A program made the translations under genes and the position numbers. The notes below the pieces were generated by a model, which was given only the letters and a program-made list of their open reading frames with translations, had not been told where the DNA came from and did not search any database. Positions 6,505-12,222 of a stretch of DNA of 20,995 bases are shown one piece after another (positions within the stretch are counted from its first letter, which is position 1; every line of letters starts with the position of its first letter). Source of the DNA: a virus; the IMG/VR virus record IMGVR_UViG_3300037493_004043, positions 1-20,995 of that record. One strand, written 5' to 3'.

Positions 6505-7363
6505 AATAGTGCTCCATAACTTCCGGCAAGTCTGCTCTGACAATAGCCAGCAAGAATGACCATCGTGCATCAAGTTTGCTTTTTACGCAAGCCTGCTCCA
6601 CCTCAAGAAAGAAAGTGTCTAAGCATCCGGTGTAGCGTCCAGAAGCGTGGCGAATCATCGGGCTTGCGTGTCCCAGCTCGCCAGCCTTAGCGGAAGCCAG
6701 CAGGGCATCAAGCCTATCATCACCGAACGTCTCAACCAACAAGGATTCCTTGTAGGTTGGCTTCATGCCGCCACCTTTGAGCAGCTGCACCGGTTTAGGG
6801 TTGTCCGGGTCTTTCCAGTTGAGTGTCCCCGGTACCCGCAGGATTCGATCTAAGTTGGCCACGTTATCGGTGCCGGGAAGTATGGCATTGGCAAAGCTGC
6901 GCACCTTGGCTTCCACCGCCGTGCGTTCTTTGGGTGATGTCACCCGCATGGGTTTAGGTGCAACCTTGTAGCCGTGCCAACCGTTACCGGTTGCTACCAC
7001 GATGTCGCAGTTGTCAAGTAATTCTTTACTACTGCCCGGCACCTTAGAATCTAGATCCAACCAAAGAGCGCCAACGTGCTCAATGGATTCCTTGCCGAGC
7101 TTACGCCCTGGCCCTTCAGGTGCAGCCCTTGGACACACACCTACATAGACATCGTAACCACGTATGGCAAGGCTGATGATGTGCTGGGTCAGGGCTTGAC
7201 CCTCTTCACCCTTCAGACAATGGGGCAATCGGTAGGTGGTTCGGTTAGCGTGTGGCTTGACCTTGCTTAGAGGTCGAATCTCGATGAAGCCGTCAGAGTA
7301 CGGTTTGAATAGATGCCGGAGAAAGGCGATAGCCTGACCCGCATCCGTGGCAAGAATTGCCAT
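6497..7363 (-). CDS. Prim-pol (archaeo-eukaryotic-type) DNA primase
   Basis: A primase/polymerase of the AEP superfamily that would make primers for phage replication. The 288-aa protein has the metal-binding LDLD (residues 102-105), the nucleotide-site ATGNGWHGYK (124-133, the S/T-x-H-like motif region) and LDRILRVPGTLNWK (171-184), a hallmark of phage and plasmid prim-pols. The protein stops just after LLAIVRADLPEVMEHYFG, inside the region where many relatives continue through a helical linker into a helicase. The next gene supplies that continuation in the +1 frame. Start ATG 7363 has TAGG upstream. Leftward operon with the helicase. Confidence 0.88.
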   Translation of the reverse strand: MAILATDAGQAIAFLRHLFKPYSDGFIEIRPLSKVKPHANRTTYRLPHCLKGEEGQALTQHIISLAIRGYDVYVGVCPRAAPEGPGRKLGKESIEHVGALWLDLDSKVPGSSKELLDNCDIVVATGNGWHGYKVAPKPMRVTSPKERTAVEAKVRSFANAILPGTDNVANLDRILRVPGTLNWKDPDNPKPVQLLKGGGMKPTYKESLLVETFGDDRLDALLASAKAGELGHASPMIRHASGRYTGCLDTFFLEVEQACVKSKLDARWSFLLAIVRADLPEVMEHYFG

Positions 7364-7380
7364 GGGTGATACCTAGTTTT

Positions 7381-7450
7381 CCTTCAAGATACCTACTTCA
7401 GGAAACCCCCGGTAGCTACTCCGGGGGCTGGCAAAGCCAAACCTTGAAGG
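7381..7450 (-). other. Nested multi-hairpin structure in the primase leader
   Basis: The 102-base gap between nuclease and primase holds an outer stem CCTTCAAG (7381-7388) / CTTGAAGG (7443-7450). It encloses a GC-rich hairpin CCCCCGG (7406-7412) / CCGGGGG (7421-7427) and a small one TGGC-AAA-GCCA (7429-7439). Together this is a three-way-junction-like fold in the leftward mRNA, just upstream of the primase ribosome site. The inner hairpin is followed in the transcript by only three U residues, so it is at best a weak attenuator. Confidence 0.5.
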
Positions 7451-7465
7451 ATAGGTTCACCCACA

Positions 7466-7825
7466 TTATACACCAAAAGTAAAGCCCACATGATCGGCTA
7501 TTGCCTTGGCAGCATCGTGCCACGTGTAAGCCACCACAAACTTGTACCCGTGCGGCTGAAGCGCATCACGGAAGGAAACCTGCCCCGGTGTCAACCTGCC
7601 TTTACCTGCCTTCATCTCAACGAACAAGCCGGGTACGGGGCAGGGTAGGAAGATGTCCCAGACACCCGGCTTGACTCCCATAGCTTTGAACTTTGCAGCT
7701 GTACGCGGGTCACGGTAGCCGCCGTTAGGGCAATGGTATATGGTTGCAAGCTCAGGGTGCTTAGACTGCATCAGGCGTACCCAAGTGATTAGAGCAATCT
7801 GCTCGCGGTCTTCAAGATGCTTCAT
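7466..7825 (-). CDS. VRR-NUC domain nuclease (Holliday junction resolvase-like)
   Basis: A 119-aa stand-alone VRR-NUC protein. It shows E-x-x-x-Q-x-x-x-x-x-W near the start, HCPNGGYRDPRTAAKFKAMGVKPGVWDIFLP (catalytic Asp in GVWD), GLFVEMKAGKG (catalytic E-x-K) and a following Gln (TPGQ). This is the PD-(D/E)xK core expected of the family at normal phage length. Such enzymes cut branched DNA and probably resolve replication or recombination intermediates before packaging. Its ATG overlaps the end of the sigma gene by 14 bases with GAGGG upstream. Confidence 0.9.
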   Translation of the reverse strand: MKHLEDREQIALITWVRLMQSKHPELATIYHCPNGGYRDPRTAAKFKAMGVKPGVWDIFLPCPVPGLFVEMKAGKGRLTPGQVSFRDALQPHGYKFVVAYTWHDAAKAIADHVGFTFGV

Positions 7826-8633
7826 ACGTTACCCTCAGTTGCGCTAGTGCCTTGTTGATGCGCTCTTTGACCACTGCCGGAGGTATGCGGTACCGGCTTG
7901 CTACCATGTGGATGGTCTGCGGTATCCGTCCATCAAGCCCAAGGTGTAGGGCTATCATCTGCCGGGTCTCGTCATCAAGAGCGCCCAAGGCCGTCATAAG
8001 GGTACCGCCTTCAGACTCAGCAAAGTACTCATCCTCTGCCGATACTGTAGATCCGAAGATGGCAGTATCACCAAGCACGAGTTGAGACCCTTGTACCGGG
8101 GTCTCGATTGACATCGGCTCGATGCCGGATGCCGTACGGCATATCTCGATGGTTTCAAGGGTCATACCGGAGCGTTCGGATAGTTCTTCATCGGTTGGTG
8201 GTCTTCGTAGCTCAATCTCCAGGATGACATAGAACCGCTTTAGTTTGTGCCACTTCACGAGCGCGTGTTCGGCAATCCGGATGGTGCGGTACTGGTTGCT
8301 TTGGTAGCGTCTAAGCTTTTGATAAATCCAAGGATGCGCGTAAGTGCTGAAGCGCAAACCCCGCTCAGGTTCCCACTTTTCGATTGCACGAATGAGACCC
8401 TCAACGCAATATTGACACGCATCCGTGAAGTGCTCCTTGTGCTTGATGACCTTGCATACCTCACGAATGAAAGCGTAGTTGTGGCGGATCATAGCCTCAA
8501 AACAATCATCTTTATGGATGTCTTGCGACCAGCCGTAGTGTAGTAAAACCATCTCCTCGTGAGACAACAAACGCTCCGGAGCCTTACTCAAAGCCCGGAG
8601 CGTCTGCCGAATGATACTTGGTCTTACCTGCAA
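7812..8633 (-). CDS. Phage-encoded sigma-70 family RNA polymerase sigma factor
   Basis: A sigma factor that would redirect host RNA polymerase. Region 2 is clear: FEAMIRHNYAFIREVC, an aromatic/acidic YCVEGLIRAIEKWEPERG and FSTYAHPWIYQKLRRY, the -10 recognition helix. A region 3-like IELRRPPTDEELSERSGMT follows, and the C-terminal IALHLGLDG...VASRYRIPPAVVKERINKALAQLR fits a region 4 helix-turn-helix. So it is a full three-region sigma (273 aa), not a short ECF type. The open frame reaches 8738, but that start would lie 115 bases inside the methyltransferase. The TTG at 8633 has AGGA 7 bases upstream and overlaps the methyltransferase end by 10 bases; an ATG at 8657 lacks a ribosome site. Confidence 0.87.
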   Translation of the reverse strand: MQVRPSIIRQTLRALSKAPERLLSHEEMVLLHYGWSQDIHKDDCFEAMIRHNYAFIREVCKVIKHKEHFTDACQYCVEGLIRAIEKWEPERGLRFSTYAHPWIYQKLRRYQSNQYRTIRIAEHALVKWHKLKRFYVILEIELRRPPTDEELSERSGMTLETIEICRTASGIEPMSIETPVQGSQLVLGDTAIFGSTVSAEDEYFAESEGGTLMTALGALDDETRQMIALHLGLDGRIPQTIHMVASRYRIPPAVVKERINKALAQLRVTYEAS

Positions 8634-10075
8634 GCCTGTATCCTGGAACCAATCCATCGCATGACAGGTACAGCCATTGAGTTCCCTATCGCCTTGTAGC
8701 GTGGCCCGTCTGGAGTGATTGGGAGTATATCTGTCCAACCATCCGGGAAGCCCTGCAAACGTTCACATTCGGTCGGTGTCAGCCTTCGTACCGCCATGCC
8801 TTGCATCAGGTGCTTATCTTGACTGGTTGCAATGGTGTACGCCTTTTCATCCTGCCCCATATAACCACTGCCACCGGTTCCAGGCTTTGCTATCCCGCCG
8901 TTAGTACCGGTGTAATGTCCAAGCCCTCGTATCTTGAATGTATGAGCAGGCTGAATAATCATCGGGGTATTGCGTCCGCTGGCATTTGAGTTTGTGCCTA
9001 ACGTGCTGGCTATCGGACTGGTTCGCAACTCACCGAGCTGGTTCTGCGCGAATGACTCCACCACGTAGTTGATTGCATGATGGCTTGTCGTGGCTGGTTG
9101 CGTAGACTGGATGCAGTTCGCTACCTCACTCTTTACGGCACTAAAGGTGTTAGCCTTGGCATCTTCACGAACCGAATACACAGTAGGTTGAACCACAAGG
9201 CCTGTTGATCTGATATCACCAACATCAAAGCAGTTGAGCGTGTTGGTTACATCATCGCTTACCCACGTTTCAAAGTCCTCTGTACTCTGCGCCCGTCGTG
9301 ACTTACGGAAGGTTTGCTGTACTAGTGGTGTATTACCTCCACCTGTACCCCAGCGAGCTGCTACCGTTGGTGAAACATCTACAGGGCCAGATACACGGCT
9401 GTCATTTGGATGGTGATCGTACATTACCGGTATCAAGGTTTCGGTGTTTGGGTCGTACCTGCAACCAGTGCCAGTCGTAAGGCATTGGGCAGTTTCTTGC
9501 CCCGACGCTCGGCTCTTCGTAGGATTCCCTCGCAAGCTTTCTGGCTCAAATAATACTTCTGCTGCACGTCTGCTGTCCCCTGAAGAATGTGCGACAACAA
9601 AGACTCTGCGCCTTCGCTGTGGTACTCCGAAGTACTGAGCGTCAAGCACTCGGTAAGCGAACCCATACCCGAGTTGCCCCAACGCCCCAAGGAAGGAACC
9701 AAAGTCCCGTCCTCCGCTGGATGACAAAACACCGGGGACGTTTTCCCAGATAACCCATTCAGGCTTAAAGTGGTCAACCATTCCAAGGAAGGTGAGGGCA
9801 AGGTTACCCCTTGGGTCTTCAAGCCCTTTACGCAATCCGGCAACTGAGAAACTCTGGCAGGGAGTTCCTCCAACGATAAGGTCAACTGCTCCTCGATCAA
9901 TATCCCACTCCTTGTATCTAGTCATGTCCCCAAGGTTCGGCACTCCTGGAAAGTGATGCGCCAACACCTGAGACGGAAACCGCTCAATCTCTGCAAAGGC
10001 TACGGGAGTCCAGCCTAAGGACTCCCATGCAACGGATGCGGCTTCGATGCCACTACACACACTCAGGTATCTCAC
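8624..10075 (-). CDS. C5-cytosine DNA methyltransferase with large repeat-bearing insert
   Basis: Transfers methyl groups to C5 of cytosine in a specific site, probably shielding phage DNA from restriction. Counting from GTG 10075 (483 aa): SVCSGIEAASVAW (motif I) at the start, GGTPCQSFS with catalytic Cys 73 (motif IV), ENVPG at 111 (motif VI), QRRRRVF at 153 (motif VIII), then a roughly 230-residue insert before RRLTPTECERLQGFPDGW and YKAIGNSMAVPVM (motifs IX-X). The insert holds several degenerate A-x-T-L...N-T-P-(L/M)-(V/I) units and is the target recognition part. GTG 10075 is preferred over GTG 10117: it has AGGGGG four to five bases upstream and forms GTGA with the preceding stop. Confidence 0.93.
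   Translation of the reverse strand: MRYLSVCSGIEAASVAWESLGWTPVAFAEIERFPSQVLAHHFPGVPNLGDMTRYKEWDIDRGAVDLIVGGTPCQSFSVAGLRKGLEDPRGNLALTFLGMVDHFKPEWVIWENVPGVLSSSGGRDFGSFLGALGQLGYGFAYRVLDAQYFGVPQRRRRVFVVAHSSGDSRRAAEVLFEPESLRGNPTKSRASGQETAQCLTTGTGCRYDPNTETLIPVMYDHHPNDSRVSGPVDVSPTVAARWGTGGGNTPLVQQTFRKSRRAQSTEDFETWVSDDVTNTLNCFDVGDIRSTGLVVQPTVYSVREDAKANTFSAVKSEVANCIQSTQPATTSHHAINYVVESFAQNQLGELRTSPIASTLGTNSNASGRNTPMIIQPAHTFKIRGLGHYTGTNGGIAKPGTGGSGYMGQDEKAYTIATSQDKHLMQGMAVRRLTPTECERLQGFPDGWTDILPITPDGPRYKAIGNSMAVPVMRWIGSRIQACR
9433..9900 (-). CDS. Candidate overprinted gene inside the C5 methyltransferase (+1 frame)
   Basis: A 155-codon open frame entirely inside the methyltransferase gene, same strand, +1 frame. 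Its second half reads SEGAESLLSHILQG, then QQKYYLSQKACEGILRRAER and RGKKLPNALRLAL. From memory, the YYLS-x-KA-x-x-GILRRAxxRGKxLP pattern recurs in many annotated phage proteins, which would mean the alternative frame is itself conserved. The only ATG is at 9666 (77 aa); upstream starts would be TTGs. It could equally be reached by frameshift from the methyltransferase start. It could also be a passive shadow of a conserved methyltransferase stretch (motif VIII onward), so confidence is modest. Confidence 0.4.
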   Translation of the reverse strand: MIEEQLTLSLEELPARVSQLPDCVKGLKTQGVTLPSPSLEWLTTLSLNGLSGKTSPVFCHPAEDGTLVPSLGRWGNSGMGSLTECLTLSTSEYHSEGAESLLSHILQGTADVQQKYYLSQKACEGILRRAERRGKKLPNALRLALVAGTTQTPKP

Positions 10076-10380
10076 TTGACCCCCTGCGCTTTGAGTATGG
10101 CTGGCTTTGTCTCCCACTCGTACCGCAAAGCGTCCTTAGCTGCGGCAATCATGCCAAGCAAAAGCAGGGCGCTCACAGCACAAATAACACCTGCCCGGAT
10201 AGAATCCCGAATCGCACGGTTACGGCTCAGGTAGGCTGCCCTGTGGGCTTCCAAGGCATAATGCCGCTCACGTACCAACCTTGCTTGCTCCTGCTGGTCT
10301 TGCCACTCTGCCATACGGCAAGCCATACAAATGGAATCGTTATCCATAACATCATGCGCACAGTCGTTGCATCGTTGCAT
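10072..10380 (-). CDS. Zinc-ribbon plus transmembrane protein, unknown function
   Basis: A 102-aa protein. CNDC (residues 4-7) and CMAC (18-21) give a C-x2-C-x10-C-x2-C zinc-ribbon pattern. A charged, probably coiled helix follows (EWQDQQEQARLVRERHYALEAHRA), then a hydrophobic segment GVICAVSALLLLGMIAA (about 64-80) that should span the membrane, and a short basic tail. Function unknown; the layout suggests a membrane-anchored binding protein. ATG 10380 has GGGAG 8 bases upstream. Its stop overlaps the methyltransferase GTG (GTGA), and it follows the repressor in the same leftward operon. Confidence 0.8.
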   Translation of the reverse strand: MQRCNDCAHDVMDNDSICMACRMAEWQDQQEQARLVRERHYALEAHRAAYLSRNRAIRDSIRAGVICAVSALLLLGMIAAAKDALRYEWETKPAILKAQGVK

Positions 10381-10398
10381 CGTCTTTCTCCCTAACCT

Positions 10399-10620
10399 TT
10401 AGTTGTCAAACGTCTCTGTCTCTACGGTCGGTTTGATCCGACTCTTACGGCGAATAGTCAAGAGCCTTGCCAAGTCTTCTTCCGCCATATCCATGGCTTG
10501 GGCGAGCTTGGTGAGGTTAGCGGCCTGTGGTGTCTTCTTGCCCTGCATCCAGTCGGATACTTGCGGCTGGGTTGCACCGATACGTCTTGCCAACTCTTGC
10601 TGGCTTAGTCCTCTAATCAT
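10399..10620 (-). CDS. Small XRE/Cro-type helix-turn-helix repressor
   Basis: A 73-aa DNA-binding protein: LSQQELARRIGATQPQVSDW is a clear HTH (residues 5-24), followed by KTPQAANLTKLAQAMDM and a basic tail. It has no C-terminal peptidase or dimerisation domain of the CI type, so it resembles Cro or short repressors. It sits at a divergent junction with the plus-strand recombination genes, the classic place for a phage switch. No ribosome site precedes ATG 10620, and the predicted -10 box ends 6 bases before the ATG, so the mRNA may be leaderless. It is the best candidate to bind the TATAC-N7-GTATA sites, by inference. Confidence 0.87.
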   Translation of the reverse strand: MIRGLSQQELARRIGATQPQVSDWMQGKKTPQAANLTKLAQAMDMAEEDLARLLTIRRKSRIKPTVETETFDN

Positions 10621-10626
10621 GCAATC

Positions 10627-10656
10627 TATATACCATATGTATATAATATATGTCTA
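10627..10656 (-). promoter_or_regulatory. Candidate promoter giving a leaderless repressor mRNA
   Basis: On the minus strand TAGACA (10656-10651) and TATATA (10632-10627) are 18 bases apart. A start site about 7 bases below the -10 box falls on the repressor ATG at 10620, which has no Shine-Dalgarno. A further inverted repeat, TATATAC-N5-GTATATA (10627-10645), overlaps it and could serve autoregulation; its spacing (5) differs from the other operators. Confidence 0.5.
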
Positions 10657-10660
10657 CTCC

Positions 10661-10688
10661 TTGCATATATATACCTATAGTGTATACT
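10661..10688 (+). promoter_or_regulatory. Rightward promoter for the recombination operon
   Basis: TTGCAT (10661-10666) and TATACT (10683-10688, five of six consensus bases) are 16 bases apart, 33 bases before the first plus-strand ATG at 10721. The operator at 10670-10686 fills the spacer and overlaps the -10 box. It points away from the repressor gene. Confidence 0.58.
10670..10686. promoter_or_regulatory. Candidate operator, copy C (TATAC-N7-GTATA)
   Basis: TATAC (10670-10674) and GTATA (10682-10686) with a 7-base centre, identical in core and spacing to copies A (122-142) and B (4595-4613). It lies between the divergent repressor and recombination genes and over the rightward promoter, as expected for a repressor-controlled switch. 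Confidence 0.6.
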
Positions 10689-10720
10689 AGTGATGTGCCA
10701 CGGGGTACGGGAGAATAACA

Positions 10721-10897
10721 ATGACAGACCCTAACTTGACAGCCGCTCAAATCGCAGACGTTTGGGCATATGCGGAATCTAACAACTTGGTTGATGGCGA
10801 TGACTTCAACCTTGACGGTAACAACTTCCTCTGCTTCATGCAAACAGAAAACCGCCGCATCGTGTTTGTGAATATCGTCTGGGTGTATACAGTATGA
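10721..10897 (+). CDS. Small acidic phage protein (58 aa), unknown
   Basis: A 58-aa protein beginning MTDPNLTAAQIADVWAYAES. GGGAG lies 7 bases before the ATG, and the stop forms ATGA with the ERF start. The first 20 residues form a helix-like TAAQIADVWAYAES segment, then an Asp/Asn-rich stretch (LVDGDDFNLDGNN) and a strand-like end (RRIVFVNIVWVYTV). Not recognised. As the first gene of the rightward operon it should be expressed early. Confidence 0.75.
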   Translation: MTDPNLTAAQIADVWAYAESNNLVDGDDFNLDGNNFLCFMQTENRRIVFVNIVWVYTV

Positions 10898-11379
10898 CAA
10901 CATCGGAAACCATCGGGGCTATTGCCCCGGCACTCATCAAGGCACAAAGCCAGATGCAGGGCATCACCAAAGAGGGCAAGAATCCTGCCTTCAAGTCCAA
11001 GTATGTAACGCTTGATTCCATCCTTGACACCCTGCGCCCTATCCTTACATCGAACGGCTTGATGCTTACGCAGGGTAGCCAAGAGCCGCAGGTTATGCAG
11101 GCAGTAACCGTAGAATCGCGCATCATCCATACAAGTGGTGAATGGATCGCAACCACGGTAACCATCCCGGTAACTAAGCCGGATGCTCACGGGCTGGGTT
11201 CAGCTCTTACTTATGGCCGCAGATATTCCGTGTCCGCCCTGCTCGCTATATCGGCAGATGAGGACGATGATGCTAACGGCGCGGTAACGCCTCAGGATGG
11301 CTATCGTAGAGGCCCACAGGGCAACATCGTGATAGATACGCCAATCAAGCCAGCACCGGGAAGGCCGTTATCAAGATGA
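10894..11379 (+). CDS. erf: ERF family single-strand annealing protein
   Basis: A 161-aa recombinase that anneals complementary single strands, used by phages for circularisation and recombination. ERF landmarks: KEGKNPAFKSKYVTLDSILDTLRPIL (residues 26-51), ESRIIHTSGEW, and DAHGLGSALTYGRRYSVSALLAISADEDDDAN (about 97-128), the most conserved block. The C-terminal tail is proline-rich and short, as is common. Coupled to the genes on both sides through ATGA overlaps. Together with the Gam-like gene it makes a lambda Red-like recombination set lacking a visible exonuclease. Confidence 0.93.
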   Translation: MTTSETIGAIAPALIKAQSQMQGITKEGKNPAFKSKYVTLDSILDTLRPILTSNGLMLTQGSQEPQVMQAVTVESRIIHTSGEWIATTVTIPVTKPDAHGLGSALTYGRRYSVSALLAISADEDDDANGAVTPQDGYRRGPQGNIVIDTPIKPAPGRPLSR

Positions 11380-11606
11380 TAAGTAAAAGCGATGCAGTGT
11401 GGCTGCTGAAGAAAGCCATGGAGTACGGCATGACCTACACCGATGGTGTGTACAAAAATCATCAAATGGTAACGATGAACGCTAACGGTTACTGGGTTAT
11501 TCCAATCAATCGCGGTGCTGGCTTCACGATTGAACTCGGATACAAAAAGCAGTTTTCATGGCTTGGTTCACCTGACGAACTAAAGGAGATAGGCAATGGG
11601 ATTTGA
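11376..11606 (+). CDS. Unknown small phage protein (76 aa)
   Basis: A 76-aa protein between ERF and the Gam-like gene. Its ATG overlaps the ERF stop (ATGA), and the Gam-like gene starts 11 bases before its end, so it is embedded in the operon. The N-terminus looks helical (SKSDAVWLLKKAMEYG) and the rest is short strands with aromatic residues (NGYWVIPINRG, YKKQFSWLG). No family recognised. Confidence 0.78.
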   Translation: MISKSDAVWLLKKAMEYGMTYTDGVYKNHQMVTMNANGYWVIPINRGAGFTIELGYKKQFSWLGSPDELKEIGNGI

Positions 11607-12162
11607 CATTATAGACGGTGAGTTGTGGGACGAAGAAACGGGCGAGTATGCCGGCCCTGCTTCCGGTTGGATCAAGGGCAACGAGTCACCTGAAGACCTC
11701 GCACTGCTGGTGATGCGTAAGCGGATGGACATCGAGGCAGCCATCCAAGGCGAAAAAGATAAGCTCGATGCCATCACAAACAACGTGGCACGGATGCTTG
11801 GCAAGCACGTTGCACGGCTTGAATGGTTAGAGGCTCAGTACAACGCACAGCTGCAAGACTATGCCATGAGCCAACTACCGCGCAAGGCTGACGGCACACT
11901 GAAGGGTAAGACCTGGACGTGCCCCTATGGTACGGTTGGCTTCAGAACGGTTGCCCCACGGGTTGCCGTGGAGGCTGAGGATGTAGCCTTGGCATGGGCG
12001 CGGAAGAACTGCCCGGCTACCATCAAGATAAAAGAATCCATCTTGGTTAGCCAACTGCCAGAGCCGATAAAGAGCGCGATGTTAGAGCATCCAGCGGATG
12101 CTTTGAAGGCTGGCTTTGTGGTTCACCCTGAAGCGCAAGCAGTCACCATCAAGACGGTTTGA
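11596..12162 (+). CDS. Gam-like host-nuclease inhibitor / Gp157-like protein
   Basis: A 188-aa protein with a long charged helix region in the middle (MRKRMDIEAAIQGEKDKLDAI ... WLEAQYNAQLQDYA, about 38-95), then KGKTWTCPYGTVGFRT and RVAVEAEDVALAWARKNCP (about 108-140). A coiled helix followed by a 'K-T-x-x-x-P-x-G-T-V-x-F-R' strand is typical of Mu-Gam/Gp157-type phage proteins, which protect DNA ends from host exonucleases such as RecBCD. It pairs naturally with ERF. Start ATG 11596 has AAGGAG 7 bases upstream. Exact subfamily is uncertain. Confidence 0.78.
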   Translation: MGFDIIDGELWDEETGEYAGPASGWIKGNESPEDLALLVMRKRMDIEAAIQGEKDKLDAITNNVARMLGKHVARLEWLEAQYNAQLQDYAMSQLPRKADGTLKGKTWTCPYGTVGFRTVAPRVAVEAEDVALAWARKNCPATIKIKESILVSQLPEPIKSAMLEHPADALKAGFVVHPEAQAVTIKTV

Positions 12163-12188
12163 CAATCTATATCCACATGGTGTATACA
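12159..12188 (+). promoter_or_regulatory. Promoter before the HTH gene at 12223, with degraded operator
   Basis: A perfect TTGACA (12159-12164), overlapping the Gam-like stop codon, is followed after 18 bases by TATACA (12183-12188). Inside it, TATCC (12170-12174) - N7 - GTATA (12182-12186) is a one-mismatch version of the operator core with the same spacing. This suggests a weaker or diverged repressor site. Confidence 0.5.
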
Positions 12189-12222
12189 CTGTGTGGGTAT
12201 AACTACCCAAGGGAGATAAGTA

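Noticed and set aside
8634-8738. Longest possible start of the sigma factor (8738)
   Set aside because: It would overlap the methyltransferase by 115 bases without a ribosome site; the conserved sigma regions begin well after 8633.
10621-10690. AT-rich palindromic region as a replication origin
   Set aside because: The repeats are fully explained by two divergent promoters and operators, and there is no iteron array or visible initiator protein next to it.
10747-11190. Minus-strand open frame (147 codons) opposite ERF and the 58-aa gene
   Set aside because: Antisense shadow of a clear ERF protein, with no recognisable motif or ribosome site.
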